A stretch of DNA of 27,500 bases. Source: Prorocentrum cordatum (lineage: Eukaryota > Sar > Dinophyceae > Prorocentrales > Prorocentraceae). The position numbers were made by a program, and so were the translations under genes. Below the pieces are notes generated by a model. It was not told where the DNA came from. It saw only the letters and a list, made by a program, of their open reading frames with translations, and ran no database searches. Position 1 is the stretch's first letter, and the number at the start of each line of letters is the position of its first letter. This document shows, one piece after another, positions 1-8,808 of this stretch. Where the stretch lies: NCBI GenBank assembly GCA_963575745.1, contig CAUYUJ010014552.1, forward strand, positions 207,231-234,730, written 5' to 3'.

Positions 1-288
1 GATACCCGCAATCCGAAATCGCCCGACGCACCAAGTTTTCTCAAGGTAATCACTGCGCACAACTCGCAGTATTTCAAAGGGAAGCAAGGCCATCAGTTTC
101 TTCTGATGTCCCATATCCAGAAGGAAACTACTGCTGCTGATGCTTCGTTGCAGCGCAACGTCACGGACTGTAGCCAGCTGCCTGGACAGCCAAGCGTTGT
201 TGGACCGAGTGGCTGCGTGATGCACGCCACATGGGGCAAGGTCAAAGCAATGATAGAGGCTGTGGACATGTATCCAACTGCAAAATAT
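1..288 (+). CDS. GT34-like glycosyltransferase, exon 1 (5' partial)
   Basis: The reading frame is open from the first base and reads without a stop into a segment resembling the N-terminal half of a GT-A fold glycosyltransferase of the GMA12/MNN10 (GT34) type. It has VITAHNSQYFKGKQGH, like the family's 'N...Y...HGY' start, then HATWGKVKAMIEAVDMYPTAKY, like the W-K-hydrophobic helix that ends just before the DXD strand. The missing strand, with FLDSDVAI, lies in the same strand at 4131, so this is exon 1 and 4125-4802 is exon 2. The join at 286-288/4125 gives TAKY-FMFLDSD, which fits the family spacing. The start codon and any signal or membrane anchor lie upstream of the window. Family enzymes transfer sugars from nucleotide-sugar donors in the Golgi; donor and acceptor cannot be predicted here. 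Domain assignment is from motifs by eye. Confidence 0.72.
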
Positions 289-346
289 CTTGCTGCCTGC
301 GGCAAGTCCCTGTACCGTGGCAGCCAAGTATTTTGGGTGGCGACTG
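286..346 (+). repeat. Introner 5' terminal segment, copy A
   Basis: About 60 bases that align, with one gap, to 22364-22425. Shared blocks include GCTGCCT, GGCAA, ACCGTG and TTTGGGTGGC/TCTGGGTGGC. It lies exactly where the glycosyltransferase coding sequence stops making sense. Confidence 0.75.
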
Positions 347-458
347 TTCGATGAGCGCGGGAGGCCGTCACGCGTGACACAACGTATCTGTAGGCTTGTG
401 AGAGCTACGCTGCTGATTATGGTGAGGTTGATGAGGATGATTACGATGACCAGGACGA

Positions 459-513
459 GGAGGAGGAGGAGGAGGAGGAGGTGGAGGAAGAGCAGGAGGA
501 GGAAGAGCAGGAA
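459..513 (+). repeat. GAG/GAA purine microsatellite
   Basis: Imperfect (GAG)n tract interrupted by GTG and GCAG units. It gives meaningless Arg/Glu-rich frames and is not coding. Confidence 0.85.
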
Positions 514-630
514 GGGCAAGGCTGTCACATCTGTCTCCTTTTTGTTTTTTACTTCGCGAGGAGTTCTCATGGACGTCATTTGGGCTGTCTTTTGGGGGAC
601 AGGCCCGACTTAAGTTCAGACCTCTGGGGG

Positions 631-658
631 CCGACGTTGTGAGAAATCACGACGTCGG
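631..658. repeat. Hairpin with GAAA tetraloop
   Basis: CCGACGT, one mismatch, GTGA, loop GAAA, TCAC, one mismatch, ACGTCGG: a 28-nt inverted repeat with an 11-pair stem and a GNRA-type tetraloop if transcribed. It lies in the intron, 30 bases before the telomeric repeat. Confidence 0.7.
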
Positions 659-688
659 GGGCCTGGGTGCCTGCATCTCTCTGGGGCC

Positions 689-716
689 TTTAGGGTTTAG
701 GGTTTAGGGTTTAGGG
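689..716 (+). repeat. Interstitial telomeric repeat (TTTAGGG)x4
   Basis: Four perfect TTTAGGG units, the plant-type telomere repeat also used by dinoflagellates. On both sides is a near-identical segment beginning GGTGCCTGCATCTCT (from 666 and from 715), so the telomeric block sits inside a short duplication. Confidence 0.9.
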
Positions 717-1070
717 TGCCTGCATCTCTGGGGGCTGTCTTTTGGCCGTCTTGGCCTCTGTGGGGGCAGCTTTGGCTGTCCCTTGGGCCCGTCTTGGGGT
801 TGCCTTCGGCCATCTTGGGGCTCTCTCAGGCCGTCTTGGGGCTTTCTTGGCGGTGTGCGGGGTTTGTGGGGGCCGTCGTGTGGGGTCGTCTTGGCGCCGT
901 CCGGGGGTCTCTTCAGGCTCTCTTGGGCTGGCTTCGGGTCGTCGTGTGGTCCTCTTGAGTCATCATGTGATCCTCTTGGGGGCCTCTTGCACCATTTGGG
1001 GCGGCATCTTGGAGGCGTCTTGGACCGTCTCGAGTGGACGGAAGCCTGCAAACGAGAGAATGCGAACACC
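716..1070 (+). repeat. TTGGGG-rich dispersed repeat, copy A
   Basis: A degenerate tract built on CTTGGGGCC/GTCTTGG words, ending in GACGGAAGCCTGCAAACGAG followed by AGAATGCGAAC. It is related to tracts at 1380-1706, 22443-22682 and 22769-23012. Open frames in it are side effects of the word pattern. Confidence 0.7.
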
Positions 1071-1379
1071 TTACAAATCAAGCAAAAACGACATTCTACG
1101 CGGCAGCAGAGGAACATTCTAACACCCCTCCCTGAACACGGTGATGCTGCTGATTGGGCAGGACGACGAAAGGAAAAGGCCCAGCCCGTCACTTGTGGTA
1201 TCCGGCTGTTTAATTTAGGACTGCTGTGAGCCCGTCCTGGAGCGGAGCAGGATGGTGAACGACAGGGTTCTGATGTTGAGGATGAGGATGGGGAGAGCAC
1301 CTTTCCGTACGCACTTTTTGCTTTCCATGGATTTCGTACGTGCTGTTTTGGGGCTATCACTGGCTCCCTTGAGGCAGTC

Positions 1380-1706
1380 GTGGGTCTTTTGATGCCATGT
1401 TGGACCGTCCTGCAGCTATTCGGTCTGTCTTGGACGGTCTTGAGGCCATCTCTGCTTTCTTGGGGCTTTTGGAGCCGCCGCGACGCCGCATTGGCGCCGT
1501 CTTGGGCAATCGAGGGGTTCGCAGGAAGCCACCTTGGGCCAGCTTCCGATTATCTCGGGGCTGTCCTTGGCCGTCTGGCGGCTCTCTTGGGCAGCCTGAC
1601 GCCATCGTGAGGGTGTAGTATGCTACCTCTGGAGCCGCTGCGAGGCCATCTCGGAGGCATCTTGAGCCGCTTGGAGCCGACGGAAGACTGCAAAGACAAC
1701 GATTTT
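1380..1706 (+). repeat. TTGGGG-rich dispersed repeat, copy B
   Basis: Same word composition and the same kind of end, GACGGAAGACTGCAAAGAC near 1680. Further TTGGG-type sequence continues to about 1900. Confidence 0.65.
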
Positions 1707-1924
1707 TTATTTGTCGTGAACCTTTCTGGAACAACATGTATGTTGGCCCCTGCGGGCCCTCCTTGTGTTTTGTTCGAGCTTTGCTGGGCAGTCAGCCGTC
1801 CTGGAGGCATCTTGGCGCAGCCTGCCCTGGGGCGTACTGGAAGCCATCTTGGGCACTCGTGGGCGCCCTGGAGAGCGCCAGCGAGCCGCCTGGCAGCTCA
1901 TGATGCCTAGGGATGAGGATTTGC

Positions 1925-2140
1925 GTCACCCTAACATGCTGATGTTCTGTGTGCGTCGCCCCCCCAGGGGCGACGCGCGCACCCATACATCTTATTAGTG
2001 TAATTATGCGTCGTGCTGGGCGCTTTCTGGCCACACCGCTCAGGGAAGAATCTACCACAAGTTGGGTATACTGTATGTTCGGGTCGGACGCGCGCCTCCA
2101 AGAGGAACACATCGTACTCGTATGTTTTCGTGCGTCCCCC
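1925..2140 (+). repeat. Dispersed repeat R1, copy 1
   Basis: About 0.2 kb homologous to 15923-16130. Shared blocks are GTCACCC, GTGCGTCGCC, GGGGCGACGCGCGCACC, GGGCGCTTTCTGGCC, GGGTATACT and GTTCGGGTCGGACGCGCG. Near its start is a self-complementary pair, GCGTCGCC...GGCGACGC, enclosing a short loop. Its origin is unclear. The GTTCGGGTC block resembles a Pol III B box only loosely. Confidence 0.75.
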
Positions 2141-2669
2141 AGAGCCTCGTCGTCACCCCTCCTCACTTGATCAGCCCTCTCAAATTCCCAGTGTGCCTCA
2201 TGCTTTTTTGTTTCGTCCTCGTTGAGGGGCCGCCGGGCGCAACAGAGCATTCAGAATCCCGACGGCAGACGAGGGGGAAACTGACGTGCCAGTCAGTCGC
2301 AGACGCGTCACGGCAGGACATCCATCCCGGTCGGAGTTGACGGGAACGTCCGGGGAACGAGAGGTGATCGGAGTTTGTTCGGTCATGTTAGCTACATAAC
2401 TCTTTTAGGGCGTTTTTGCTTGATGTATCCTCCATCAGGAAGCTCGAGGAGTTCTTCTCGGGCGTCGTTGTTAAAACGGCTGTTTCTCTTGCGACATCCT
2501 GTTTCGCTTGCGACATCCTCCATACTTGCAGAGATGCCCCGAAGAGTGTCCCAAGAAAGTCTCGAGAAGGCAGGATTTCGAACATGAGTTCCAAACCGCC
2601 TCATTGGCCTTGGCCTCCCGTGGGGCAGCCTTGGATATCCCTTGACGCTCCATGGGGCCACTGCTATGC

Positions 2670-2831
2670 TCAATTCGGGCCTGTCCCTGTACAGGAGGAA
2701 CATTCAAACATAGATTAAACAATAGTAGGCGGACGGTTTGTCTGGTATTTTTGGATAATGTATGAAACATGTTTGGGGTATTTTTATTTGTTCGTCCAAA
2801 ATCCGCCTGCAGGAGGACAGGCCCGACCTGA
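2670..2831 (+). mobile_element. MITE family M1, copy 1 (8-bp TSD)
   Basis: A 162-bp AT-richer element with inverted ends TCAATTCGGGCCTGTCC and GGACAGGCCCGACCTGA, flanked on both sides by TGCTATGC (2662-2669 and 2832-2839). A perfect 8-bp target duplication and ~17-bp inverted ends fit a non-autonomous DNA transposon; 8-bp duplications are typical of the hAT group. There is no coding capacity. Other copies lie at 2934-3092 and 23186-23354. Confidence 0.88.
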
Positions 2832-2933
2832 TGCTATGCCCTCTTGCACCGTCTCTTGGGGCTCTCTTGAGCCGTCTCTTGGGGCCCTCCTGGCCGCCTG
2901 GTGGGCGCCTGGCGCCCTCGTAGGGCCGTAGGG

Positions 2934-3092
2934 TTAAGTCGGGCATGTCCCTCTACAGGAGTAAAATTCAAAGATAATCAAAAAGTAGTATGGGGACGAT
3001 TGTTTGACTATTTTCGATGATCTTTGAGTGCTTTTTGAATATTTTTCATTGTTCGTCCAAATTGCGCCTGTAGGAGGACATGCCCGACCTGA
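2934..3092 (+). mobile_element. MITE family M1, copy 2 (8-bp TSD)
   Basis: A 159-bp element with ends TTAAGTCGGGCATGTCC and GGACATGCCCGACCTGA, flanked by CCGTAGGG on both sides (2926-2933, 3093-3100). The interior matches copy 1: CAGGAG near the left end, a T-rich middle, then GTTCGTCCAAA and GCCTG.AGGAGG before the right end. Confidence 0.88.
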
Positions 3093-3317
3093 CCGTAGGG
3101 GCGCCGTCGTTCAAGGGAGGAACACGCACCCAGGCCCCGACGGTGGGTGTCTACTGAGACGGCCCTGGGCGTTCACTGGGCAGCGCCGCCCGGTTGGATT
3201 CCGTCCTCGGGCGCGCTCATCAAACGGCCTCGCTTGTCGGGGTGCTCTTGTCATCGGGCAGACGGCCTCTGGATGCCGCAGGCGCGGCGCAAGGGAAGAG
3301 ATCCGCCCTCACGCGCC

Positions 3318-3487
3318 CGTGGAGGAGGAGGAGGAGGAGCGAGGAGGAGGAGGAGCGAGGAGGAGCGAGGAGCGAGGAGCGAGGAGCGAGGAGCGAGGAG
3401 GAGCGAGGAGGAGGAGGAAGAGGAGCGAGGAGCGAGGAGGAGGAGGAGGAGGAGGAGGAGGAGGAGGAGGAGGAGGAGGAGGAGGAT
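3318..3487 (+). repeat. (GAG)n / GAGCGAG purine tract
   Basis: About 170 bases of GAG triplets, mixed in the first half with GAGCGAG and GGAGCGAGGA units and nearly pure (GGA)n at the end. It produces long poly-Glu, poly-Arg or poly-Leu frames on both strands that should not be annotated as genes. Confidence 0.92.
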
Positions 3488-3797
3488 GAGGAGGCTGTCT
3501 CTGGGCTGCACGGGAGGCCGCCCCCCTTGAAAGGTCTTGCGGCCGTCGCGGGTGGCCTCGTGGGTCACGGGACCTCCGTGGGGGCCTCTCGGGCGTTCTC
3601 GGGGTCGTCGTGGAGGCTTCCTGGGCCGTCTTGCGCTGACGGCAGCTGGAGGAGGCGAGAGTGCGACACGTGTTCGCCAGCCAGAAGGAACCGACGACCG
3701 TGGCTTCTCTGGACCCTGTGTGGGGGGTCCTCTCGTGGCATTCTTGGCCCCTCGTGGAGGCATCTTGCGCGGGCTTGAAGGCTTGGGACTGCAATAA

Positions 3798-4010
3798 GTG
3801 CACGATCCTCGAGCGAGGGCGCGTGGGATTAGAGGTCTCGAGCGGGCGCACCGTGAATGAGGGTTTAGGCATTAGCTGCCATGCGGAACGTGCACCACCC
3901 TCGAGCGGGCACGTGTGGAGTGGGGGTTTAGGCATTCGCTGCCATGCTGATAGTGCACCATCCTTGGTCGGGCACGAGGGAAGTGACCTTAGAAAGGAGG
4001 GGCGATGCAT
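3798..4010 (+). repeat. 63-bp tandem repeat, about three copies
   Basis: Units start at GTGCAC (3798, 3890, 3953). They share CCTCGAGCGGGC, GGGTTTAGGCATT and GCTGCCATGC. The first unit is longer by an internal duplication of the TCGAGCG-type segment; the third fades out. Confidence 0.7.
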
Positions 4011-4047
4011 GCGACACTTCGCTGGTAGAGGGGGGGCCTTCTCTTAT

Positions 4048-4122
4048 GATATTCCAAAAAGCCCTACCAGGCAGCCCCTGGCATTCTTCCAGTCCTCAGC
4101 GTGCCAGGGCGTGCTGTGGCGG
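4048..4122 (+). repeat. Introner 3' terminal segment, copy A
   Basis: About 75 bases homologous to 24981-25050. Shared blocks are TGGCATTCT.CCA, CCTCA.CGTGCCAGGG and GTGGCGG just before the exon. It contains the palindromic pair CCTGGCA...TGCCAGG. Confidence 0.75.
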
Positions 4123-4124
4123 AT

Positions 4125-4802
4125 TTTATGTTTTTGGATAGTGATGTCGCAATCAATTACAAGGAAAGCATGAGGAACGTAACCGTTCCGGAGCTGTTCC
4201 AACTAATTGAGAACAAAGTAGGAGCATACCCAATGTACCTTCAAGCAGACAATGACGGGCAGCTTGAGATGCTGCGTAAAGAGACGACGTATGCAGACCC
4301 AGTTTCGGTCAACACTGGTGTGATTTTCTGGCGTGGCGGTGCCCAGGCGAAGACCATATTGGAGACTTGGTGGAATTCGTCGGTTGATGCTTACGATGTT
4401 CCGGGTCTTCCATGGCAATGCTTTCGATGGCAATGGCCATACGACCAGAATCGAATGATTGCGATGATAAGCGATCCACGTTACAAAGCCATAAGGCCAA
4501 GCATTGGTTTATTCAACCGAGATGCTGCCAAGGACCCCAAGGAATATAGGGCAGGTGGCCCAAAGCGCTGCCAGGATTGGGATCAGATCGTGGAGTACCC
4601 AGGCGTACATGCCGATCATCAGTGCTACATGCTGCATTACACAAACAATAAAGACCTTCCCGCACAGGAAGTACCGTTTCCGCAAGATGATGTTTCCAAG
4701 CGGAAGTGGGATGCGATTACGCAGGGCATGATGCAGGGTTTGCGGCTTGAAGGCAGCCGGCTCGAGGACATGGTGCCCACTCCTGTCAAGTTCATCTCTT
4801 AG
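4125..4802 (+). CDS. GT34-like glycosyltransferase, exon 2 (3' end)
   Basis: This 225-codon exon starts at the catalytic strand. FMFLDSDVAI carries the DXD motif (Asp-Ser-Asp, codons at 4137-4145) that binds metal and nucleotide-sugar. Then come a variable segment, NTGVIFWRGG plus AKTILETWW (the family's 'N-(S/T)-G-hydrophobic...W' block), WPYDQNRMIAMI (the conserved D/E-Q block), and CYMLHYTNN, like the terminal 'hHh.G' strand. The stop is TAG at 4800-4802. A GTG/ATG-led frame continues upstream to 4101, but those codons (PGRAVAD) lie in the repeat shared with the other intron and would lengthen the loop before the DXD strand, so I place the exon start at about 4123-4125. Codon use is mixed and less GC-rich than the flanks, as in the other host genes. 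Together with exon 1 it gives 321 residues of a probable Golgi enzyme. The substrate is unknown. Confidence 0.75.
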   Translation, partial: FMFLDSDVAINYKESMRNVTVPELFQLIENKVGAYPMYLQADNDGQLEMLRKETTYADPVSVNTGVIFWRGGAQAKTILETWWNSSVDAYDVPGLPWQCFRWQWPYDQNRMIAMISDPRYKAIRPSIGLFNRDAAKDPKEYRAGGPKRCQDWDQIVEYPGVHADHQCYMLHYTNNKDLPAQEVPFPQDDVSKRKWDAITQGMMQGLRLEGSRLEDMVPTPVKFIS

Positions 4803-5394
4803 TAGTGTCGCATGACTTTGTCATACTGGTTGTCTTTCACTCCAACGCAAAAGCAAGTTCGAGTGCAATACTTTCCGAGGCGGGGATTCACTCCATGACG
4901 ACCGCCGAGGATCGTTCTTCGGGGACCCTGGCAGGCGGTGGATGTGCATAGATTCGGGCCCCCTGGGGCAAACATATATCCATATCCACCGCCCACTGAG
5001 GGCCCAGGACGTCGGTTCCGCAGGCGGTGGACATCTAGGTCACCCGCGGCTGCCCGAAGATGATCGCGCTTCGCGCGTCGCGGTCTGGGCCAGAGTGGCT
5101 GCCCTTCCTCAGGGGGCGGGGCGGGGTCGCGAGGGCGGGACGATCATCTCGCATCGCTGGGGCGCGATACGCGAAGTTGGGTGGTCGTCCAGGATACGGG
5201 TGGGGCCTTCGTTACGGAGTGGGCCCATGAGGATTCAGACCCTGGGCGATTCCTTACCTGACGAGGGCGGCGGGGAGATCCAGGGCCAAGCCTCAGTTGG
5301 TGTTCCGCCAGCCTCCAGACCCTGGATTCCTTATCCACTTGTTCCTCATCCAATGCCCTCAATGTGTGGATAAATGATCCAGGGCTCCAGTTCC
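4803..5394. other. Intergenic stretch with a GGCGGTGGAT inverted repeat
   Basis: This lies between the glycosyltransferase stop and the retrotransposon. It contains GGCGGTGGAT at 4934-4943, its perfect complement ATCCACCGCC at 4984-4993, and a third direct copy, GGCGGTGGA, at 5023-5031. No gene or polyadenylation signal is recognised in the rest. Confidence 0.5.
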
Positions 5395-5585
5395 TGTGTG
5401 TGAAGACCGCTCCTCCTTCTATCCATCAATCCTGCTATCCTCTCGGCTCAGGTATTGGACATCCTCTAGGGTACATCGGCGCCCGCTTCTCATCGGGTGC
5501 GAGGGTAACATATTTTCTCCGCATCGTCCTCCACCTACGGATCCCACGGTAGGTTCGACCCTCTGGTCGTTACCTTCCGTTCACA
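5395..5585 (+). repeat. 5' long terminal repeat
   Basis: 191 bp, TGTGTG...TTCACA. It shares with 14600-14807 blocks such as CATCGGCGCCCGCTTCTCAT, GGTAACATA, TTCGACCCTCTGGTCGTTA and CCGTTCACA. It includes a short hairpin at 5479-5500. Confidence 0.8.
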
Positions 5586-6199
5586 GGTTGTCAGTTTTCT
5601 CTATTTCGTTCTCCGTTGCGAAACGCCGCGCCGACAGTGAATCCCGCGCATGTCACTGAACCCTCTCGGGGCCTGTGGCTTCGCGCGCCGTGGTTCCCCG
5701 ACGGTGAGTGGGTTTCGCGACGACACGGAAAGGGCAGTGGGACAGGGAATGAGACCGCGCTCCCCCCTACCGGGGGAGGCAACGCCGGCACCCGCCTAGG
5801 AACTGATTTTCGGCGTGCGCAGCAGGCGCGATCCCGACAGTCAGATGTGGATACATCCCATTCTTTCGTGCCGAGTGAAAATTCTGCGACTGCGCCATCA
5901 TGCGCCGCAGGATTTGGACCAGGTTTCCAGTCGACCGCTCAATCACATGGAGCCAACACGAGTTCGAGTATCCTGTCGGTGGAAACTCCTACGCCTTCCT
6001 GCTCTGCTCTTCTCGCCAGTGTAAAGACCTGCGGCGGCGCGAACGAAACGTCTCCTCTGAGCGCGTCCGCGCGACACGGCAGAGGTCAGATACCAGGTTG
6101 AAATTTGCACGACCCAACAGTTGTCGGGTTTTGCTGCGACCGTCGCAGATAACGCGGCCCAGACAGCAACCTCGAGGCAATCTATATAGCGCGCTCTTG

Positions 6200-7861
6200 C
6201 CCTGGTCGACATTCGGATCACCGAGGATATCGAGTCGACCGTGCGGAGTCACACCGAGGTGCCGACTCCACTGCAATCCAGACGTTCCGCGATTACCTCC
6301 TCGCCATGGAGGCGCAACTCGTGGGCGCCAAGGGTGCGGGCACTGCCGCCGTCAGGACTCTACACGATGATATCCGGACTTTGCGGCGGACTCCTGCCGC
6401 TGAGGCACCGGGAGTTTCGGATCAACGGCTCCGTGATGACGTCGTTACGTCTCGTGATCACGTTTATGTGGCCACTGCCAACCTCCACTCCGAGAGTGCC
6501 ACAACCACGTCCGAGTTGCACGGCGAGCTTTGTATTGCCGAGATGTCGATTGCTCGACGTTTTGATGCATCAGGGTGACGTTTGCCAGCGCTTGGGAACC
6601 GAGTCTCCACGGCCGAGCGGCAGTTGCCTGACATGCTGGCTGCGCTGGCTGAGTGGCGTGTTGCACTGGCCCAGACTGGCCAGCTGAGCACCCCGACTTC
6701 TGTTTGCGATTTCGCCCCCCTCGTCGTCGAGATGGCCGAGGTAAGGAAGGCGGCGGGCCGCGCGCAGTTACGGCCCACCCGGATTTCCCAAGAAAGAGAC
6801 GCTGAAAAGGCACGGGCCGAGGCGCCCCTCGCGCGTTTGGAACGCGAGCGCGAATCACACGCACGACGATTCCAGGACTTAGAGCATCGGCTGGACGGAC
6901 TTGTGCTCCCAGCGATATTGTGACACCAAAGACGAGGTCAGTGCTATGCGACTGAGCGTTGTGAAGTTGCAGAGCGATCTCGCGACCAACGAAGCTACCG
7001 TGACGGCTCGCGTTGCGCAGGACCACCGCGACGAACATCGCCAGGAGCTGCCTCGGCAGCGGCATCTGCGCAGACGCGCCACGCATCTCCAGAGCGTGCC
7101 CCACCGCCGATCTGCCGATACAGTCGCATAATGTTTCCCAGTTTTCTCTTGGTGGCACCGCGCCGATCAAGGAACCAGACACTGTTCGCATTCCTCAGCA
7201 GCCGCTTACTACGTAGCTACAGGAACGGCAGGACATGGCCCGGGAGATCTTCGGCAGCCCTTCGGGGCGCCCGGCAAAATCTTGCGCTTTCCTACGCGTT
7301 GCTCTGCGGCCTGGCGCTACATTTGAGAATGTTCAAGACAGTTGAGAATATGAGAAAGTGGAATGCAAACTTGCAGCTGGCCTCGCCGCAGTTCCCCCCG
7401 CTGAACTTCGTTGCCGCGTGAACAACCTCGAAGCTCAAGAACGCAGAGCCAGCCGCATGCTGAAAGGGGGACATATCTGTTTGGTCATTCTACAGCCCTG
7501 CAATGTCACTGTCGTCGATGAGACCATGCGCGACTTCGAACGTCTTCAGCTTATGCGCATGGGGGGCGAAGATCTTCTACGCTTCGCTGTGGACTGGGAC
7601 ATTTACTCTTGGAATGCCCTGACCCACTGGGCGCGGGCGTTCTCGAGTCATTGTCCCGGGCGCGCATTTGCATATTCATGGATGCGGCGCGACATGCGCG
7701 ACGCAGCAGGGCGAAGATGGGCAATCCCAATCGGGCATGTGGTTGGCTTCGAGAACGCGTCTTGGCCGACGCTGGGGCGCGCCGACTCGAGCGGGGCCGA
7801 CGCGGCTTTTAGGGCGAGACTTTTCGTCGCGAATTGGCCGTGCGTGCAGCCTGCGAAATAG
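6200..7861 (+). pseudogene. gag-like coiled-coil region of the copia element
   Basis: Several open blocks in shifting frames lie where gag is expected. One reads TAIQTFRDYLLAMEAQLVGAK, then an alpha-helical stretch to a stop at 6576-6578. A second (6582-6923) has heptad-like charged helices (AEWRVALAQ, ARLERERESHARRFQDLEH). A third (7358-7861) includes NLEAQERRASRML. Hydrophobic/charged spacing suggests coiled coils. No zinc knuckle is visible. The assignment to gag rests on position and helix content, not on a recognised domain. The section 5586-6200 has only short frames. Confidence 0.45.
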
Positions 7862-8808
7862 GTCGCTGTTAGCATAGCGGGCGGTGTAAACCGCTTCGCG
7901 CGGGATCTGGCGCGCGCTCGATACCGAGACGCCCCAGGCGCGCATCGCAGGTCGGCCGTGATGCCCGCGAGAGACGCCCTCCCGAGAGGCGTGGTCCATC
8001 CCAGCCACTCGCCAATTGAGGTGCCAGCAACTCGCGTTTCTCTTTCGCGAAACATGTCGCCTGCCCCCTGCTCGACCGGCGCAGAAGGCCTCGCGTCGCC
8101 AAGTGCAGTTTCTTCGCCGATCCCAGCAGGACTTGCAAGGTGGGCGGGAACAGCCGACGCGCCCGCGTCGCGACTGGCGCCGAGACCCCCGAGAGGGGCC
8201 CCGGCCGCACTTGCGGTCGCAGGACAGCCGCGACAGGGCGCCCTCCACAGGACGTGCGGGGGGCAATCGATGCGCCCCGTGCGGGGGGTGTCAGTGCCTG
8301 TGGAGTCCAGGGGGTATCGTGCCGGCCGCTCTGCGGATCGCCGCACTCGGGGCGCTGGGGGCGGCGGGGCTCTCGCCGTCCGGGGGGCCGCGAGCGGCCC
8401 TCGCGCCGATCCCGCTCCATTTCGCGGGGCGGCAGCCGCGGGCGCAGTCGAGGGCGTTCGCCCGCTGGGAGCGACAGAGGCGGGAGCGGACCTGACTATC
8501 GCGGCTCCGGGCGGTCGCCCTCGACGCGCCGCGGGTGCCGCTCGTCTGCCGCGCTTCGCCGTCGCCGACGACGAGACCGAACGCGCGCGATTCGTTCAAA
8601 GCCATGGGTGGCTGCATTAGCGCGCGCAGCCGCGCAACCGCGACGTCAACTACGCGTCGACCTCGGCGACATCAAAGTCAACGCGTTTCCTGCGTCGGAG
8701 CGGCAACTGGCTTGATGGCGCGCCGACGCCGACGATGGGGGGCCTCGTTGACGTGCCTGGCCCGCCGCCGGACTGGCGGTTGCATGACAGCGCTGCGGCG
8801 CTCCAGGC
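7862..8808 (+). other. GC-rich interior of the retroelement with an Arg/Ser-rich frame
   Basis: No domain is recognised. One plus-strand frame around 8360-8600 is rich in Arg-Ser and Arg-Gly (SRGGSRGRSRGRSP), which could be a basic, nucleic-acid-binding gag C-terminus. In such GC-rich DNA several frames are open by chance on both strands. Confidence 0.3.

Larger units (their letters stand above)
289..4124 (+). other. 3.8 kb intron, introner-like ends
   Basis: Intron of the GT34-like gene, inferred because the two halves of one glycosyltransferase domain lie on either side in compatible frames. Both ends are homologous to the ends of the intron at 22363-25052 in an unrelated gene. The boundary is ambiguous by two bases (AT at 287-288 and at 4123-4124). 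The ends read CTTGCTGCC and GTGGCGGAT, so it is not a plain GT-AG intron. The interior holds no credible coding region. It carries GAG tracts, a telomeric repeat, TTGGGG-rich repeats, one copy of a 0.2 kb dispersed repeat, two 160-bp MITEs and a 63-bp tandem repeat. Stretches 514-630, 1070-1380, 2141-2600, 3101-3317 and 3488-3797 show nothing I recognise beyond TTGG-type low complexity. Confidence 0.7.

Noticed and set aside
595-610. A truncated M1 MITE end (GGACAGGCCCGACTTAA)
   Set aside because: It matches the right end of M1 over about 13 bases, but no left end or target duplication is found, so it is only a possible fragment.
3028-4010. Long Glu-, Arg- and Leu-rich frames on both strands
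   Set aside because: They come from the (GAG)n tract and the TTGG repeats in the intron, with no domain and no codon signature.
317-4107. A canonical GT-AG alternative for the first intron
   Set aside because: It keeps frame but inserts about 16 residues directly before the DXD strand and uses sequence shared with the other intron's ends; the same choice breaks frame in gene 3.
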